IMG/VR virus record: IMGVR_UViG_3300046010_004820
Coordinates: 1 to 39,292 of that record
Strand: one strand, 5' to 3'
Origin: a virus
DNA: 39,292 nucleotides
Position 1 is the stretch's first letter, and each line of letters starts with the position of its first letter. Positions 8,380-17,008 of this stretch are shown here, in pieces. The notes below the pieces were generated by a model. That model made no database searches and was not told where the DNA came from. It saw only the letters and a list, made by a program, of their open reading frames with translations. Position numbers and translations under genes: made by a program.

Positions 8380-8927
8380 CTCATATGGACCTCCCCTACG
8401 ACATCGCCAACGCCCACTCGTCGGTCAGGGCCCACTATCTGAAGATGGTGAACGAAGGCCAGTCGCCTCGCTTCGCTGAGATGTGCGCCCTCCAGATCGC
8501 TCCAGGAAGTCTGGGGTCAGACCGCGCGTTCATGGAGGGCCGATACAACAACCAGCAGCTGGACGACCTCCCGAAGTATCAGGCCCAGTGGCTAGCCAGA
8601 GAGGCTCGGCAGTCGGGCATCAACATCTCGGGCAAGTACTACGCCGCCGGCCTTGCGGACAAGCGCGGCTGGAAGGATCCCGAGGCGTGGGTGTCCGGAA
8701 CCGATGACATCCTGCGGGTGGCGAAGAAGCGCGGCAAGACCGTGGCTGGTGCCGTGAACTACGACGCCGGCCCTCCTCCGCCGCCCAAGCGGGTTCCCCT
8801 GAGCGAGCGGATCATCAAGGAGGAGATCGCCCGCGAGAAGCAGATGAACCCCGGCCTGAAAGTCACTCCCGAGCTTCGGGAGAAGATCATTGAGAAGCAC
8901 GCACACCCAAAGCTGAGAGGCAAGTAA
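8376..8927 (+). CDS. Hypothetical structural-module protein
   Basis: A 183-residue, charged, largely helical protein. The GTG at 8376 overlaps the portal stop; an in-frame ATG at 8385 is the alternative start. A Pro tract near residues 130-136 separates an N-terminal domain from a lysine-rich helical tail (E-R-I-I-K-E-E-I-A-R-E-K). It lies directly downstream of the portal. A scaffolding or portal-associated role is possible, but nothing in the sequence proves it. Confidence 0.6.
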   Translation: MTHMDLPYDIANAHSSVRAHYLKMVNEGQSPRFAEMCALQIAPGSLGSDRAFMEGRYNNQQLDDLPKYQAQWLAREARQSGINISGKYYAAGLADKRGWKDPEAWVSGTDDILRVAKKRGKTVAGAVNYDAGPPPPPKRVPLSERIIKEEIAREKQMNPGLKVTPELREKIIEKHAHPKLRGK

Positions 8928-9262
8928 TGGCGATCATTGAGCGACTCTTTACCCCTGGCACGTCCATCGCTGCGGTGAGTGCGGCGACGACCACCAGCCC
9001 GCGTTTCCCGTTTGGCCGGTTTGCCGGCGGCGGCGTAATCATCGGCAACACCGGAGGCGCCACCCAGATCAACTGGCACGCCGCCACGGGCCATGAATCC
9101 ACGCCGGTGCAAATTTTTGCTGACGGCTCGGCGGTCACGTCTGCCGTAACCGTTGGTGCGATTCCGATTCCGGACGCCTGCTTTGGCTTCCCGTGGATCG
9201 CTCCCATCGTCTCGTCCGGTGGTACGACGACCGTGAGCATGAACGTCTGCGTGAAGGGCTAA
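8927..9262 (+). CDS. Small beta-rich hypothetical virion protein
   Basis: 111 residues rich in Gly, Ala, Thr, Val and Ile, with TAATG coupling to the upstream gene. Alternating hydrophobic and small residues suggest an all-beta fold (V-I-I-G-N-T-G-G, V-Q-I-F-A-D-G-S). It resembles small head-fiber or decoration-like proteins in composition only. It is followed 4 bases later by the propeller/LamG protein, so it may be a tail or receptor-binding accessory. Confidence 0.55.
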   Translation: MAIIERLFTPGTSIAAVSAATTTSPRFPFGRFAGGGVIIGNTGGATQINWHAATGHESTPVQIFADGSAVTSAVTVGAIPIPDACFGFPWIAPIVSSGGTTTVSMNVCVKG

Positions 9263-9265
9263 TCT

Positions 9266-10810
9266 ATGCCGATGTCACCGAGACTGCTGCGGCCCGGAAA
9301 GCAGGCGGTGCCGCTTTGGATCGCAGCCGGATACGGCGTCACAAGCAACCAAGACCCATACTGGCGCGAGAATGGGCTTGTGTTCGTCTCCACGGACGGC
9401 GCGTCGTTCTGGAACATCGGTGACGAGCGCGGCGTCAACATTCCAAGCGAGGGCATCAACGACCCAACGGTTCTCCAGTGGCGTGGCGCGTATTACATGT
9501 GCTACGGCGGAGGCGGTGGAGAGGCCGGGAAGGTCGGCACGCGATTCATAGCGGTAGACAAGTCCATCAACTTGATCGACTGGGAGCGAGTGGTTTCGTT
9601 TGGAGGAGACGACACTTCCGGCGGCATTGCTGTTCCAACGTGGGTCGTTGACGCGCAGGGGCCGGCGATTATTGGCATCAACGATCCGCCCCACAGCGTG
9701 GTTTGCCTGCGCCCACCTTCTGAAGACCCTGCAACGTGGGGTGGCACTTGGTCGTCCACGCTTCTCAAGGACGCCACAGACACCAACCTCAACCAAGGCA
9801 ATACGTTTGTCGTCTACAAGGACGGGACGTATTACATGGCCTACAACGATGTTGGCTGGGACGGCTACAAGAAGCGAACCAGCACATCACTGACAACAGG
9901 ATGGAGCGCATCGTCTGCACTTGGCATTAGTGACGAAGCGGACAACGGCGACTCGCTGACCCTCGTTCTAAAAGAAGACGGCGGTTTTCGCTTTCATGCC
10001 AGCAATGGCAACTCTCTCACTGGCGATATGTGGTACTGGGACTCGGCCGACTTCTCCACATGGGGTGAGGCTACGCCGATGACGTTCGTCGGTGCGGACG
10101 AGGAGTTTCTAATCAACTGGGTACACATCAGCCGGGTGAAGGTTTCGGCCTCTCTATACGCCCGCCTGCTGTCTTACGCTCCGCCTCCGCCGCCCCCTCC
10201 GCCGCCACCGGCAGTGTCGCTGCTTCTCAACTTTGACACATCATTCGATGACGCAAGCGAGAACGACTACACGGTGACAGACAGTGGGGCGACCATTTCG
10301 ACATCTACCAAAAAGTACGGAGCGGGCGCTGGGTACTTCGACGGCGACTCCAGCCTAAGTATACCCAGTGGCGCGAACGTATCGGGCGATGGGGATTGGA
10401 CAATTGAATTTTGGATATACATCTCTACCGCACAGGATGCGGGCGTTCTCGTATCCGATTCTTCTGGTGGAGTGAATATCTCATGCGGCTACGGTGGCTT
10501 GCGTCCATTTGTGGGTGTGACTGGAGTGTCGATTTACTGCCTTGTTGATGAGCAAGATGCGATTTCAGAGGGGCAGTGGCATCACATCGCGGCAACGCAA
10601 TCGTCAGACACAACGCGGATATTCATTGACGGCGTGCTAAAGCAGACGGCATCGCACTCTTCAGGGTTTGCGACTTCTTCAGCCACAATCGGCAGAAACG
10701 CGGGCGAAACGCTCAACGGATACGTCGATGACTTTAGGATCGTAAAGGGTGCGGCCGTCTACACCGGCAACTTTACGCCGCCGACCGGGCCACTGAGCGC
10801 GACGTTGTGA
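9266..10810 (+). CDS. Receptor-binding protein: GH43-like propeller plus LamG domain
   Basis: A 514-residue two-domain protein. Residues about 1-300 have repeated W/Y-G, Y-Y-M-C-Y-G-G and Y-Y-M-A-Y-N-D blade signatures resembling five-bladed beta-propeller glycosidases of the GH43/GH32-like type. An uninterrupted Pro tract at about 306-316 acts as linker. Residues about 318-514 are a LamG/concanavalin-like jellyroll: S-L-L-L-N-F-D opening, W-T-I-E-F-W-I-Y, G-Q-W-H-H-I-A-A-T, I-F-I-D-G-V and Y-V-D-D-F-R-I-V. Such domains bind or cut carbohydrate, so it probably recognises host surface glycan as a tail spike or fiber. Whether the propeller is catalytic is not clear. Confidence 0.75.
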   Translation: MPMSPRLLRPGKQAVPLWIAAGYGVTSNQDPYWRENGLVFVSTDGASFWNIGDERGVNIPSEGINDPTVLQWRGAYYMCYGGGGGEAGKVGTRFIAVDKSINLIDWERVVSFGGDDTSGGIAVPTWVVDAQGPAIIGINDPPHSVVCLRPPSEDPATWGGTWSSTLLKDATDTNLNQGNTFVVYKDGTYYMAYNDVGWDGYKKRTSTSLTTGWSASSALGISDEADNGDSLTLVLKEDGGFRFHASNGNSLTGDMWYWDSADFSTWGEATPMTFVGADEEFLINWVHISRVKVSASLYARLLSYAPPPPPPPPPPAVSLLLNFDTSFDDASENDYTVTDSGATISTSTKKYGAGAGYFDGDSSLSIPSGANVSGDGDWTIEFWIYISTAQDAGVLVSDSSGGVNISCGYGGLRPFVGVTGVSIYCLVDEQDAISEGQWHHIAATQSSDTTRIFIDGVLKQTASHSSGFATSSATIGRNAGETLNGYVDDFRIVKGAAVYTGNFTPPTGPLSATL

Positions 10811-11004
10811 CGCTCTTCACCTTAGAGAGAGACGGCATGGTTGCGGCAGCGATTCTTGCAGTGTCGCTCTGGGCGTCGGAGCCGGGCGGGCTGCTGTACG
10901 CGATGTGGCAGGCTGCGGACCAGGCCGTGCTAGGGCAGGCGGTCGAAGTGCTGCCGTGGGCCGCAGCCGTCGCCCTGCTGCCACCCGAGCCACTGCAAGC
11001 CTAG
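10807..11004 (+). CDS. Small hydrophobic protein
   Basis: 65 residues from a GTG that overlaps the upstream stop (GTGA), or 55 residues from the ATG at 10837, which has a purine-rich GAGAGAGAC upstream. Residues about 11-60 are mostly Ala, Leu, Val and Trp, enough for one or two membrane segments, with no Lys and very few charges. It could be a small membrane protein, even holin-like, but it sits in the tail-gene region. Three hairpins follow it. Confidence 0.45.
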   Translation: MTLFTLERDGMVAAAILAVSLWASEPGGLLYAMWQAADQAVLGQAVEVLPWAAAVALLPPEPLQA

Positions 11005-11005
11005 A

Positions 11006-11074
11006 CCGCGGAAACAGCCGCGGGGCGGATCCGCCAAATGGCCCGGGAGGACATTGGCTAGTAGGCACCTCCCG
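11006..11074 (+). promoter_or_regulatory. Three consecutive hairpins before the adaptor gene
   Basis: Hairpin 1 pairs CCGCGG at 11006-11011 with CCGCGG at 11018-11023. Hairpin 2 is the perfect palindrome GGCGGATCCGCC at 11024-11035. Hairpin 3 pairs CGGGAGG (11044-11050) with CCTCCCG (11068-11074). The GAGG ribosome site of the next gene (about 11074-11077) lies at the foot of hairpin 3. No T-run follows, so these look more like mRNA stability or processing structures than terminators. Confidence 0.4.
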
Positions 11075-11082
11075 AGGTATGC

Positions 11083-12225
11083 ATGGGCTATCTGACCTAT
11101 TTTGACTGCGTAGAGCATTTGATCGTCAGTTCGTTCGGCGGCCCCCAGGACGCCGAGCAGCGGGACATCCGGGTCGCCATTCAGCGGGCGTACCAAGAGA
11201 TCACCCAGATCAGGGACTGGTCCTTCTATCACGTCCACGGGCGGGTTGTGACGGACGCCCCGTACACCGCCGGGACGATTGAGATGACCGACAGCGATTC
11301 GGTCGTCCTCACGGGCGGGAGTTTTGCCACGGCCGGGATGACCGCCGGAAACGCCAAGGACTGGACGATCCGCGTCGGGGCCAGGGCGTTCCCGGTGAAG
11401 TCCTATGACTCCGCCACCACTCTGACGGTGGAACTGGAGAACACGGAGTCCGTTCCCGCCGGCACTGGCTATGTCCTGTACCGCATGGTCTACCCACTGC
11501 CGGAAGACCTGCGGAACATGGACGAGCCTTCCAATGAGTTCTTCTGGTGGTCGGGTATCTATTTGACCCCGGACGAGGCGATGAAGGTGGAGCGTGTCAA
11601 CTACCGCTCCGGGTTTCCTCTGCATTGGACGATCATCAAAGATCCGCACTCCTCGGGCTGGGCGATCAAGCTCGTCGGATATCCGATCAAGCGGGAGACG
11701 ATTGACTTCACCTACCGCCGCAAGGCGCGGGGCATCCGGTATTCGGGCCATGAGACGGTCGCTCGGGCCGGGACGATCTCCGCCAGCAGCACATTGATTG
11801 TTGGCCTTTCTAGCTCCTTTTCCGCCGCCATGGTGGGCTCCATTCTGCGGGTCGGTGACACAACCGCCCAGCCTGGGCCGATTGAGTCAATGAACCCGTA
11901 CGTTGACGAGCGGATGATCACATCTCAGTCCAGCGCCATAGCGCTTTCGGTGGACTCGTCCATCAACATTCCATCCGCGACGAAGTACCTCATCACCGAT
12001 CCCATCGACATCCCGTCGCACATGCACAACGTGATGCTGTCGGGTGCGGAGTACTGGCTGGCGAGGATCCGCGACAACAAGCCCGACAAGGCATTTGCCA
12101 TGTACCAGCGGGATTTGAGGCTGGCCATGGAGCAGGACGTGCTGGCGCCTGCCTCGGGTCGGTCGAAGGAAATCTGGGCCGACCGTGGCTGGCGATCACC
12201 TCTTCAGCCGGATGGTGGAACATGA
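11083..12225 (+). CDS. Head-tail adaptor / tail tubular A-like protein
   Basis: 380 residues. It opens with a helical region (A-E-Q-R-D-I-R-V-A-I-Q-R-A-Y-Q-E-I) followed by W-S-F-Y and a long beta-rich middle, and ends with a helical segment (A-E-Y-W-L-A-R-I-R-D-N). This is the layout of podovirus adaptor (gp11/TTPA-like, SU10-type) proteins that form the ring between portal and nozzle. The middle contains a beta insertion around residues 58-125 (G-T-I-E-M-T...L-T-V-E-L). It lies immediately before the nozzle-like gene, as expected for a neck protein. GAGG precedes the ATG by 5 bases. Confidence 0.7.
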   Translation: MGYLTYFDCVEHLIVSSFGGPQDAEQRDIRVAIQRAYQEITQIRDWSFYHVHGRVVTDAPYTAGTIEMTDSDSVVLTGGSFATAGMTAGNAKDWTIRVGARAFPVKSYDSATTLTVELENTESVPAGTGYVLYRMVYPLPEDLRNMDEPSNEFFWWSGIYLTPDEAMKVERVNYRSGFPLHWTIIKDPHSSGWAIKLVGYPIKRETIDFTYRRKARGIRYSGHETVARAGTISASSTLIVGLSSSFSAAMVGSILRVGDTTAQPGPIESMNPYVDERMITSQSSAIALSVDSSINIPSATKYLITDPIDIPSHMHNVMLSGAEYWLARIRDNKPDKAFAMYQRDLRLAMEQDVLAPASGRSKEIWADRGWRSPLQPDGGT

Positions 12226-12491
12226 TCACCATCGATACCTGGAAGGGTCTGATGTCCAACGGCAGCCCGTACGCTGCCCCGGTTGGTTCGGCCGTGACGC
12301 AGGTCAACTTTCAATGCCGTCGCCCCGGTGAGCTTGCGGCAAGGGGAGGGCAGCAGGCGGTGACCTTCTCGGCGTCGGCCAGCAATTCCATCCCGGTCAT
12401 ACAGATGTTCCGTTGCCCAATCGGCTCTCTGGAAAGTGTGGTCTTCCAGAACTCCTCGGGCGACGTGTACATCGCCAAGGGCTTGCAGTGA
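12222..12491 (+). CDS. Small hypothetical tail-region protein, 89 aa
   Basis: Starts with an ATGA overlap on the adaptor gene and ends in a GTGA overlap with the nozzle-like gene. It begins T-I-D-T-W-K-G-L-M-S-N and ends S-S-G-D-V-Y-I-A-K-G-L-Q. This resembles the first strands of nozzle or TTPB proteins (parameter-like 'G-L' and 'G-D-V-Y' blade motifs). It may be a detached N-terminal piece of the nozzle. Soluble and beta-rich; exact role unknown. Confidence 0.55.
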   Translation: MITIDTWKGLMSNGSPYAAPVGSAVTQVNFQCRRPGELAARGGQQAVTFSASASNSIPVIQMFRCPIGSLESVVFQNSSGDVYIAKGLQ

Positions 12492-15157
12492 CAAAGATTT
12501 TCACTGGCACAACAGCCTCCCGCAATGTTCCAATGACGTTCGCTCGCGGACGCAACGGGGACATCTACGGCGTCAACGGATACGAGCGCGGGATCCGCTG
12601 GGACACCGCTACGGGCACGGCGGAGCAGCTTGGGATTTCCGCACCCACAAGCGCGCCGACGCTTTCGTCCGGTGCTGGCGATGGAAAGTTCTACCTGTCG
12701 TCCATCGATGTCGTTGACGGCGGGTACGGGTACACCACAGAGCCACAGGTGAGCATCATTGGCGGCGTCAGCGCGTCCTGCACTGGCGATTCATCCACGG
12801 ACATCATCACCTGCAACAGCCACGGGCTCGCGGACAACGATCCCGTGCTGTTCACCGCCCTCAGCGGCGGAACCGGGCTGACTGTTGGGCGGATTTACTA
12901 CGCCATGTCCACGTCCACCAACACGTTCAAGGTCAAGCCAACAATCGGCGGCTCGTCGGTCAACTTCAGTTCAAACATCACCGCCGGAACAGTGTCGCTG
13001 CCTCCGGGGCGTGGCGGTCGGAGTGGCGCGCCGGCCAAGGCCAAGGCCAAGATGCTCAACGGCCGTGTCAATCGCATTGTCATTCAAGAGTACGGGACCG
13101 GGTACGACCATGCGCCGTTGATCTCGGTTGGCCCCCCGACGCAGGCAGACAGCGACGGGACTGGATGCGTGCTGACGGTCCAAGTCTCGGGCCGGGTGTC
13201 GGAAATTCAAATCTCCAATCTCGGCTCAGGGTACACCGCTGCGGTTTCCTGCACCATCGGCCCGCCCCCGGCCGGTGGCGAGCAGGCCGTCTGCCGCATG
13301 TGGCCATCCAACAGCCAAGCCGGCGTCATCTACCCCGTGCATCGCGGGTCGGGATACACCTCCACGCCATCGGTCAGCCTGGCCGGCGGCGCGGCAGGCA
13401 GTTGCGTGATGGACTACGAAGTGATCGGCGTGACCGTGACTTCCGGCGGGTCTGGGTATCGGGGACGCCCGCGAGTCGTCTTCTCTGGGGGATTTGGCGG
13501 CGGGGCCGTGGCCGAGGCGGTGGTGGGGCCAGACGGCTCCATCAGTTCAGTGCGCATGCTGCATGGCGGGTCGTACAGGAACCCGCCGACCGCGACCTTG
13601 GTCCCCGATTGGAGTGCCGACCCCAAGGCCGCCGTACTGAAGCCGGTGATGACGGCCGCACTCAAGGGTAAGTACTGGGCTGCCATCCGGTATGTGGACG
13701 ACACCGCCGAAGACGCTGGAGGCCCGATCCCCTCCTCCATTACGGCGCTGGCCGACATCGAACTGGACACCAACGGCGGCTCCATCAGTTGGTCTTGGAC
13801 CAATACCGGCATTGAGACGCGGGCCGACAAGATCGAACTGTGGCGAACAACCGCCGACCAAGGTCTGGTCCTGTACCGCGTGGCGTCACTCAGTCGCTCC
13901 TCAACGTCCTACACCGACACGTTCTCGGACGCGGAACTGATCAACACCGAGCGGACGAACTACGCCGCCATGCCGATCACGCTGCCGAACGGCCAGCTGA
14001 ACGCCAGACGATTTACGCCGCCGCCGCAGAACAAGTCCGCGATAGTGATGTTCCAAGACCGGGCGTGGTATGGCGTCGATGTCCCGGGCAGAAAGTACAA
14101 CGGCTCCACCGATTCCGCCGCCGCCGAGCCGAACGCCCTGTACTTCTCCGAGGCCGACGAGCCCGAGGCCGTGCCTGAATCCAACCAGATCATCATTCAG
14201 GAGAACGTCAAGGGCCAAGACAAGATCACGGCGCTCATGCCCTTTGGCGGCGGCATGGTTGTCTTCCAAGAGCGGCACTGCTACCGCCTGAGCTACGTGG
14301 CCCAGCCGCTCATTGATGCCAATATCACGCTCATCGGCCAGAGAGGCTGTCTCAACCAGCGATGCTGGGACGTGTACGACAACGTGGCCTACGTTGCGGA
14401 CGGGGCCGGGATGTACATGCTGGACGGCGCCAACGCGGTCCCGATCTCGGACGCCATCGACAACTACTGGACCGACGACATCATCCACTTCGGGTCCAGC
14501 AAGTGGTTCTTTGTGCGTGTCGATCCCGTGACGCGGGTAGTCAGGTTCTTCCATTCCGTGTCCGCAGGCCGCCCAGACAGGGCTCTCTGTTTTCATCCCA
14601 TCACCAAGGCATGGTGGGTTGAGGTGTATGCCCAGACGTTTGCCGGGGCGGAATGCCTGACGACCAACGGCCGGCAGCGGATGATCGCAGGAGCCCAGAA
14701 CGGGAACCTGTATCTCTTTGACTCCGGAAGCCAAGACATCAACTCTTCTGGGAATTCTGCGTCCATTGCCTGCCAGTACCGCACGGCCAACATGCCGCTG
14801 TCGATGACCGAAAACAGCCGCGCCGTCAGGGTGCTGTACCAACCAACCACCGCCGACTGCACGCTCTCGCTGGCGTTGCACTACAACGACTCCTCCACTG
14901 CCCGCCCGGCGGCGGTGCGAACGGATCGCGGCAGCGGCTTCACCACGGACGGCGGCTCCAGTGCCACGCTGAACCTCAAGACCACTCGCTCGGCTCTTGG
15001 CGATGCCACTGGATACGCAATCTGCAACTACGCCGGCCGGGTGGACGACAGGTCTTCCGGAGGCGACAGGCACATCGCCATCAACCTGTCGCTGACACGT
15101 CCATCGGGAGAGTCGGCCATTCTGTACGGCGCAGCCGTGGAGGGAGTCGGACAGTAA
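12488..15157 (+). CDS. Nozzle / tail tubular B-like protein with repeat insertion
   Basis: 889 residues from the GTG at 12488. The C-terminal half reads like podovirus nozzle proteins: G-K-Y-W-A-A-I-R-Y-V-D, then M-V-V-F-Q-E-R-H-C-Y-R-L, V-A-Y-V-A-D-G-A-G-M-Y and Y-L-F-D-S-G-S, the propeller blades of the tube through which DNA leaves. Residues about 72-370 hold six copies of a G-Y-x3-P-x-V-x3-G-G type repeat (near nt 12718, 13090, 13217, 13340, 13442 and 13561), predicted as stacked beta turns. This repeat block is an insertion relative to ordinary nozzle proteins and may be an exposed side domain. Confidence 0.7.
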   Translation: MTKIFTGTTASRNVPMTFARGRNGDIYGVNGYERGIRWDTATGTAEQLGISAPTSAPTLSSGAGDGKFYLSSIDVVDGGYGYTTEPQVSIIGGVSASCTGDSSTDIITCNSHGLADNDPVLFTALSGGTGLTVGRIYYAMSTSTNTFKVKPTIGGSSVNFSSNITAGTVSLPPGRGGRSGAPAKAKAKMLNGRVNRIVIQEYGTGYDHAPLISVGPPTQADSDGTGCVLTVQVSGRVSEIQISNLGSGYTAAVSCTIGPPPAGGEQAVCRMWPSNSQAGVIYPVHRGSGYTSTPSVSLAGGAAGSCVMDYEVIGVTVTSGGSGYRGRPRVVFSGGFGGGAVAEAVVGPDGSISSVRMLHGGSYRNPPTATLVPDWSADPKAAVLKPVMTAALKGKYWAAIRYVDDTAEDAGGPIPSSITALADIELDTNGGSISWSWTNTGIETRADKIELWRTTADQGLVLYRVASLSRSSTSYTDTFSDAELINTERTNYAAMPITLPNGQLNARRFTPPPQNKSAIVMFQDRAWYGVDVPGRKYNGSTDSAAAEPNALYFSEADEPEAVPESNQIIIQENVKGQDKITALMPFGGGMVVFQERHCYRLSYVAQPLIDANITLIGQRGCLNQRCWDVYDNVAYVADGAGMYMLDGANAVPISDAIDNYWTDDIIHFGSSKWFFVRVDPVTRVVRFFHSVSAGRPDRALCFHPITKAWWVEVYAQTFAGAECLTTNGRQRMIAGAQNGNLYLFDSGSQDINSSGNSASIACQYRTANMPLSMTENSRAVRVLYQPTTADCTLSLALHYNDSSTARPAAVRTDRGSGFTTDGGSSATLNLKTTRSALGDATGYAICNYAGRVDDRSSGGDRHIAINLSLTRPSGESAILYGAAVEGVGQ

Positions 15158-15996
15158 TGTTCACGCTCCAGTCGGGCCAGATTGAGAACGCCTTGCGCCT
15201 TGGGGGAATGCAGGACATTTCCGCCAAGGAGATGATGCAGGGCATGGCCAACTGCGCCGCCCCATTGGAGCATCGCGGGCCAGTGGCGCTAACGCAGCCC
15301 GTGGTCAATTTCTTCCCAACGATTACTCCGCCCGGAGCGCCGCCGAACGTCCGGATCTCGGGCCCGCAACTCAAGAACGTCTTCATCGACATTCCGCCGT
15401 TCGTTCCGTACGTGCCGCCCCTGATTCCCTACCCACCCGCCGATGAGTGGCGCGATATCCCGTACTTCGACCAACCGATCCTGAGCGTCCAAGGCCCGGC
15501 TGACCTCGGCCCCGTGACTTCGGACAGTGTGACCACTGGACCGCTGGACGCTACGCAGATCACCAACTCTGGCGACGTGGTGAACCAAGGCGACATCATC
15601 AACCAGGGCGACACCACCAACTACGGCGACACGGTCACCACCAACCAGACCGTGCAGAACACCTCGGTCGCAAACAACACCGTCATCAACAACGGCGACG
15701 TGATCAACCTGGGGTCGGTCCACAACGAAGTCTCGCACAACTACGAAACCCACAATTACGGGCCGACCTACAACCACAGCGAGACGTGGATGTATGACCA
15801 GATCAACATGCTCGGCCCGGTGGTTCTCCAGCAGCCGCCGGTTGTCGCCGGGCTTCCCGTGAACCCGTTCGACGTGGATATCGTTGTGGACGTGATCTGG
15901 GACGGCAGCACCCTGACCAAGCGGGTGGCCTCCTGCACAGTATTCGGCATCAAGAGACAGGAAGCGGACACGCTGGTCCTGGACTGCAATGCGTGA
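15157..15996 (+). CDS. Putative tail fiber with N-x-G-D beta-solenoid repeats
   Basis: 279 residues. Residues 1-125 are Pro-rich and probably anchor to the tail (P-P-F-V-P-Y-V-P-P-L). Residues about 130-205 are a tandem hexapeptide-like array: N-S-G-D-V-V, N-Q-G-D-I-I, N-Q-G-D-T-T, N-Y-G-D-T-V and then N/T/V-rich turns, typical of trimeric beta-helices in spikes and fibers. The last 45 residues form a separate beta domain (D-I-V-V-D-V-I-W-D-G-S-T-L). TAATG coupling links it to the nozzle-like gene. Confidence 0.65.
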   Translation: MFTLQSGQIENALRLGGMQDISAKEMMQGMANCAAPLEHRGPVALTQPVVNFFPTITPPGAPPNVRISGPQLKNVFIDIPPFVPYVPPLIPYPPADEWRDIPYFDQPILSVQGPADLGPVTSDSVTTGPLDATQITNSGDVVNQGDIINQGDTTNYGDTVTTNQTVQNTSVANNTVINNGDVINLGSVHNEVSHNYETHNYGPTYNHSETWMYDQINMLGPVVLQQPPVVAGLPVNPFDVDIVVDVIWDGSTLTKRVASCTVFGIKRQEADTLVLDCNA

Positions 15997-16087
15997 CGCC
16001 GCCGAAATGCTGGTTATCTCGGCCATTTTGAATCATTTCGCCGCAGGCGCGTATCGGAATTCCCGCTTCCGGGGCAATAAGAAGTAG
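15989..16087 (+). CDS. Very small ORF, 32 aa
   Basis: ATG at 15989 overlaps the end of the fiber gene. The product is M-R-D-A-A-E-M-L-V-I-S-A-I-L-N-H-F then a basic tail ending G-N-K-K. It has an amphipathic or weakly hydrophobic helix (residues 6-18) and a cationic C-terminus. It fills the gap before the next gene, whose ribosome site AGGAGG begins right at its stop. No family recognised; could be spurious. Confidence 0.4.
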   Translation: MRDAAEMLVISAILNHFAAGAYRNSRFRGNKK

Positions 16088-16096
16088 GAGGATCTC

Positions 16097-17008
16097 ATGC
16101 CAAACTATCCGTTCCAGGCCGCCGGCCAGAAGCAGTCGCAGCCATCTTGGGGCATGCCGCGCCAGAGCGGTGCCCAGCAGCAGGGCGCCCCGTCCTTCTC
16201 GCCGCCCCAGCAGCAGAGGCCGTCTGACGCCGCCTATGGCGCGCAGTCCGCGAAGGACCAGTCGCTGTTCAACAACATCGGCAACATGGGCATTGGCTAC
16301 GGGAACGTGCTTGGCCAGCTGGGCACCAGCCGAAACAACGCTCTGACCAACCAGAGCATCGCCGCCGCCAACGCCTACAACGGCATGGCTGCCGGGTGGA
16401 TGAACACCATGGGCCAGCTTGGCCAGTACGGCACCGCCTTGGCTGTCGGAGCCGGCCAGAACATGGCCGACGCCAACAAGTACAACATGCTGGGCGGCGC
16501 CTTGCAGGGGATTGGGAATGCAGGCGGCATGGGGTTTGGGGGCGGTGGATTCAGCGCCTCTGGACCCGAGGGCGGGCTTGCCAGTGGCGGCTACGGCGGT
16601 GGCGGATACGGCGGCGGCTTTGGGGGCGGGTTCGGCGGTGGTGCCCCTCGCGGCGGCGGCTCGCAGAAGCAAAGCGCCGTGGACCCGTTCCAGGCAGGCA
16701 TGGGCTTCCTGGGCGGCCTGCGTGGCGACCTGAACAACAGCGGCAACTTTGCCCGTGGCGCCATGGGCAACATGCAGGACGAGTTCCGCATGAACCGCGC
16801 CGGGATTATGAACAACGACATCCTGAACTCCGTGAACTCAGGAGCCGGGATGGGGTATGACGCCCTGTTCCGCGCCAACGCCGGCAGCGATTACGGATTC
16901 AACACGCAATACAACCGGCCTGTGGACAACACCCGCGACAGCTATCAGTGGCGGGCGCCGCAAGCCTCCAACAACCGGGGCTGGTACGGTGGGGGCTGGG
17001 CTTGGTGA
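16097..17008 (+). CDS. Gly/Gln-rich internal virion protein
   Basis: 303 residues. A Gln/Pro-rich N-terminus (to about 45), a helical middle rich in N, G, A and M (L-G-Q-L-G-T-S-R-N-N), then a Gly-rich block at about 150-195 with repeated Y-G-G-G and F-G-G-G, and a C-terminal region ending W-Y-G-G-G-W-A-W. No enzyme motif. It opens the run of seven coupled genes that occupies the usual place of ejection proteins, so it is probably carried in the head and released into the cell at infection. Strong AGGAGG site 5 bases upstream. Confidence 0.6.
   Translation: MPNYPFQAAGQKQSQPSWGMPRQSGAQQQGAPSFSPPQQQRPSDAAYGAQSAKDQSLFNNIGNMGIGYGNVLGQLGTSRNNALTNQSIAAANAYNGMAAGWMNTMGQLGQYGTALAVGAGQNMADANKYNMLGGALQGIGNAGGMGFGGGGFSASGPEGGLASGGYGGGGYGGGFGGGFGGGAPRGGGSQKQSAVDPFQAGMGFLGGLRGDLNNSGNFARGAMGNMQDEFRMNRAGIMNNDILNSVNSGAGMGYDALFRANAGSDYGFNTQYNRPVDNTRDSYQWRAPQASNNRGWYGGGWAW

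Noticed and set aside
13901-15073. Long minus-strand frame (390 codons) opposite the nozzle-like gene
   Set aside because: Antisense to a well-supported gene, low-complexity Val/Gly/Arg/His composition, no motif; a GC-content shadow.
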